From: Spirochaetaceae bacterium
Lineage (GTDB): Bacteria > Spirochaetota > Spirochaetia > SZUA-6 > Bin103
Assembly (NCBI GenBank): GCA_026710565.1
Contig: JAPOQV010000577.1
Location: forward strand, 1-8,139
DNA: 8,139 bases
Reading direction: 5' to 3'
This document shows, piece by piece, positions 6,875-8,139 of this stretch (position 1 is the stretch's first letter; every line of letters starts with the position of its first letter). Both the position numbers and the translations under genes were made by a program. A model generated the notes under the pieces. It saw nothing but the letters and a program-made list of their open reading frames with translations. It ran no database searches and was not told the DNA's origin.

Positions 6875-6921
6875 CTGGTAGCGTACCGAATCTCGATGCC
6901 CCAAGCCTTGCCGCTGGTAGC
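6875..6921. repeat. Pair of CTGGTAGC direct repeats around the divergent starts
   Basis: CTGGTAGC occurs exactly at 6875-6882 and 6914-6921, 39 bp apart. The first copy is in the 43-bp gap between the vapB-like and dioxygenase start codons. The second is within the first codons of the dioxygenase. It could be an operator for the ribbon-helix-helix protein, but an 8-bp match may be chance. Confidence 0.25.
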
Positions 6922-7687
6922 CCAGCCGGACCTGCCAAGTCAGGTCAACGCCGTCGAACACGACGGGTACGTGTACCTCCCCGGAGTGCTCGACGGCGAC
7001 CAGGTCGCCGAGCTGCGCGGGCACATGGGGCGCCTGGAGCCGCTCGCCGAGAGCTACGATCGCGTGTCCGAGGACGGCTTCCTCAACCGGGCGATCAACA
7101 ACGCGTTCAACCGCGACCCCCACTTCGTGCAGTTCCTGGACTACCCCGGCGTGATCGAGATCGCCGAGGCGGTGCTCGGGGAGGACTGCCACGTCATCGC
7201 CATGACCTCCTGGCTGACCGGGCCGGGGAGGCCCGACCAGCCGCTGCACGCCGACTACCAGGCGCTCACGCTGCCGGAGGACGTGATGGCCGACCCGCGC
7301 GTGCGCGTTCCGGTCTACATCGCCACCGCCCACTTCTACCTGGACGACCTGGACGAGGAGATCGGCCCGACCCGCTTCATCCCCGGCAGCCACCGCGCCG
7401 GCCGCCGGCCCGACGGCCGGGAGTCCTGGCAGGGCCGGGAGGAGCAGAGCATCCTCTGCAGCGCGGGCGACGTGGTGATCTTTCGGAGCGAGGTGTGGCA
7501 CCGCGGCAGCGCCAACCACAGCGAGCGCGTGCGCCATCTGCTGCAGGTCAGCTACGGGCAGCGCGCCATCGCGCAGCGCTTTCCGCCCTATCTGAACCGG
7601 TTCCGGTTCGACCCGGAGATCCTGGCGACGGCCAGCGAGCGCCAGCGGCGCCTGATGGGGGAGCATCCACAAGGGAGTTACGATTGA
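6896..7687 (+). CDS. Phytanoyl-CoA dioxygenase (PhyH) family protein
   Basis: This 263-aa Fe(II)/2-oxoglutarate-dependent oxygenase-like protein has an unknown small-molecule substrate. PhyH-family members hydroxylate diverse compounds using iron and 2-oxoglutarate. The iron-binding triad is visible: His118 and Asp120 in LHADYQ, and distal His202 in EVWHRGSANH. Arg211 or Arg213 in ERVRHLLQVSYGQR is a candidate 2-oxoglutarate ligand. GPTRFIPGSH (157-166) is a typical PhyH signature, and DGYVYLPGVL (23-32) is the usual N-terminal motif. The open frame extends upstream to 6779, but that part overlaps the antitoxin gene, so the ATG at 6896 was chosen although no clear ribosome site precedes it. 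The stop overlaps the next gene by 4 bp, suggesting one transcript and a shared catabolic or biosynthetic pathway. Confidence 0.87.
   Translation: MPQALPLVAQPDLPSQVNAVEHDGYVYLPGVLDGDQVAELRGHMGRLEPLAESYDRVSEDGFLNRAINNAFNRDPHFVQFLDYPGVIEIAEAVLGEDCHVIAMTSWLTGPGRPDQPLHADYQALTLPEDVMADPRVRVPVYIATAHFYLDDLDEEIGPTRFIPGSHRAGRRPDGRESWQGREEQSILCSAGDVVIFRSEVWHRGSANHSERVRHLLQVSYGQRAIAQRFPPYLNRFRFDPEILATASERQRRLMGEHPQGSYD
7671..7677 (+). promoter_or_regulatory. Shine-Dalgarno AAGGGAG for the TTG-started isomerase-like gene
   Basis: AAGGGAG lies 6 nt before a TTG at 7684. No ATG or GTG is available near the start of the conserved sequence, so this site decides the non-canonical start. Confidence 0.65.
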
Positions 7688-8139
7688 GTTTCAAGCTGGG
7701 AGTCGTCACCGACGAGATCGATGCGGATCCCGCGGTCGCCTTGCCGGCGGCGCGCGAGATGGGGCTCACCCACCTGGAGTTCAACAAGGTCGGCGAGAAG
7801 GGCGTGCACGAGCTGTCCGGCGCGGACATCGCCGAGCTCCGGCGCATGGTCGCCGGCGAAGGCCTGGAGGTGGTCGCGGTGGACCCACCCTCGTTCAAGG
7901 CGATCGAGCTGGACGAGGTTCCGATCGAGGAGGTGACCCGCCACGCCGCGGTCGCCGAGCACCTTGAGCAGGTCCGGCGGAGCTGCGAGGTGGCAGGCGA
8001 GCTGGGCGCCGGCATCGTGCGCCTGTTCTCCTTCCGGCGCGGCTACGTGATCGGCGCCGGCAACCCGTCCCCGCGGGAGCCGCGCGGCGGCGCCATACCG
8101 GACGACCTGCTACCCAAGATCGTCGCCGGCCTGCGCGCG
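7684..8139 (+). CDS. Sugar phosphate isomerase/epimerase-like TIM-barrel protein, partial at 3' end
   Basis: The first 152 codons of a larger gene are visible. The frame starts at TTG in a TTGA overlap with the dioxygenase stop. The N-terminus SFKLGVVTDEIDADPAVALPAA is the typical opening of xylose-isomerase-like TIM-barrel proteins (sugar phosphate isomerase/epimerase group). REMGLTHLEFNKV (24-36) is the second strand, EGLEVVAVDPPSFK (59-72) the third, and GAGIVRLFSFRRGY (108-121) the fourth. These enzymes isomerise or epimerise sugars or inositols, usually with a divalent metal. The substrate cannot be told from this fragment, and the metal ligands expected later in the barrel lie outside the window. 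Coupling to a PhyH oxygenase suggests a joint small-molecule pathway, by inference. The gene runs off the right edge without a stop. Confidence 0.8.
   Translation, partial: MSFKLGVVTDEIDADPAVALPAAREMGLTHLEFNKVGEKGVHELSGADIAELRRMVAGEGLEVVAVDPPSFKAIELDEVPIEEVTRHAAVAEHLEQVRRSCEVAGELGAGIVRLFSFRRGYVIGAGNPSPREPRGGAIPDDLLPKIVAGLRA

Overview
The window is high-GC bacterial DNA. No rRNA or other marker allows a firm taxonomic call. The gene mix (a FitA/VapB-like antitoxin, a phytanoyl-CoA dioxygenase next to a sugar-phosphate-isomerase-like TIM barrel, and a type I-G cas operon) resembles what is seen in environmental, often uncultured, high-GC phyla, but that is only an impression.

About three quarters of the window (6342 down to 116, minus strand) is one compact operon of a type I-G (formerly I-U) CRISPR-Cas interference module. 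In transcription order it holds csb1 (Cas7 backbone), csb2 (Cas5-Cas6 fusion), cas3 (helicase with a C-terminal HD nuclease) and a 272-aa protein in the Cas8 position (Csb3/Cas8u2-like). Two of the three junctions are the same one-base TGATG stop/start overlap, and the third is a short overlap. All the catalytic motifs I could check are intact, so crRNA processing, target binding and target degradation could all be encoded here. No cas4/cas1/cas2 and no CRISPR array lie inside the window.

Left edge (1-115): directly after the last cas gene, base composition drops and two copies of GGGGTGATTTC lie 19 bp apart on the minus strand. About 60 bp further on, a minus-strand ATG opens a frame that runs off the window. 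This looks like the terminus of an insertion sequence, possibly IS21-like, placed where the adaptation genes would be expected. That is inference.

Right of the operon (6343-6895): the csb1 upstream region is followed by a VapBC locus reduced to an intact-looking antitoxin gene plus only the first 11 codons of vapC. The loss of toxin sequence at about 6559 marks a recombination or deletion junction between the cas module and older neighbouring DNA.

Right edge (6896-8139, plus strand): a 263-aa phytanoyl-CoA dioxygenase family protein is translationally coupled through a 4-bp overlap and a TTG start to a partial sugar phosphate isomerase/epimerase-like gene. These look like ordinary metabolic genes of the host chromosome.
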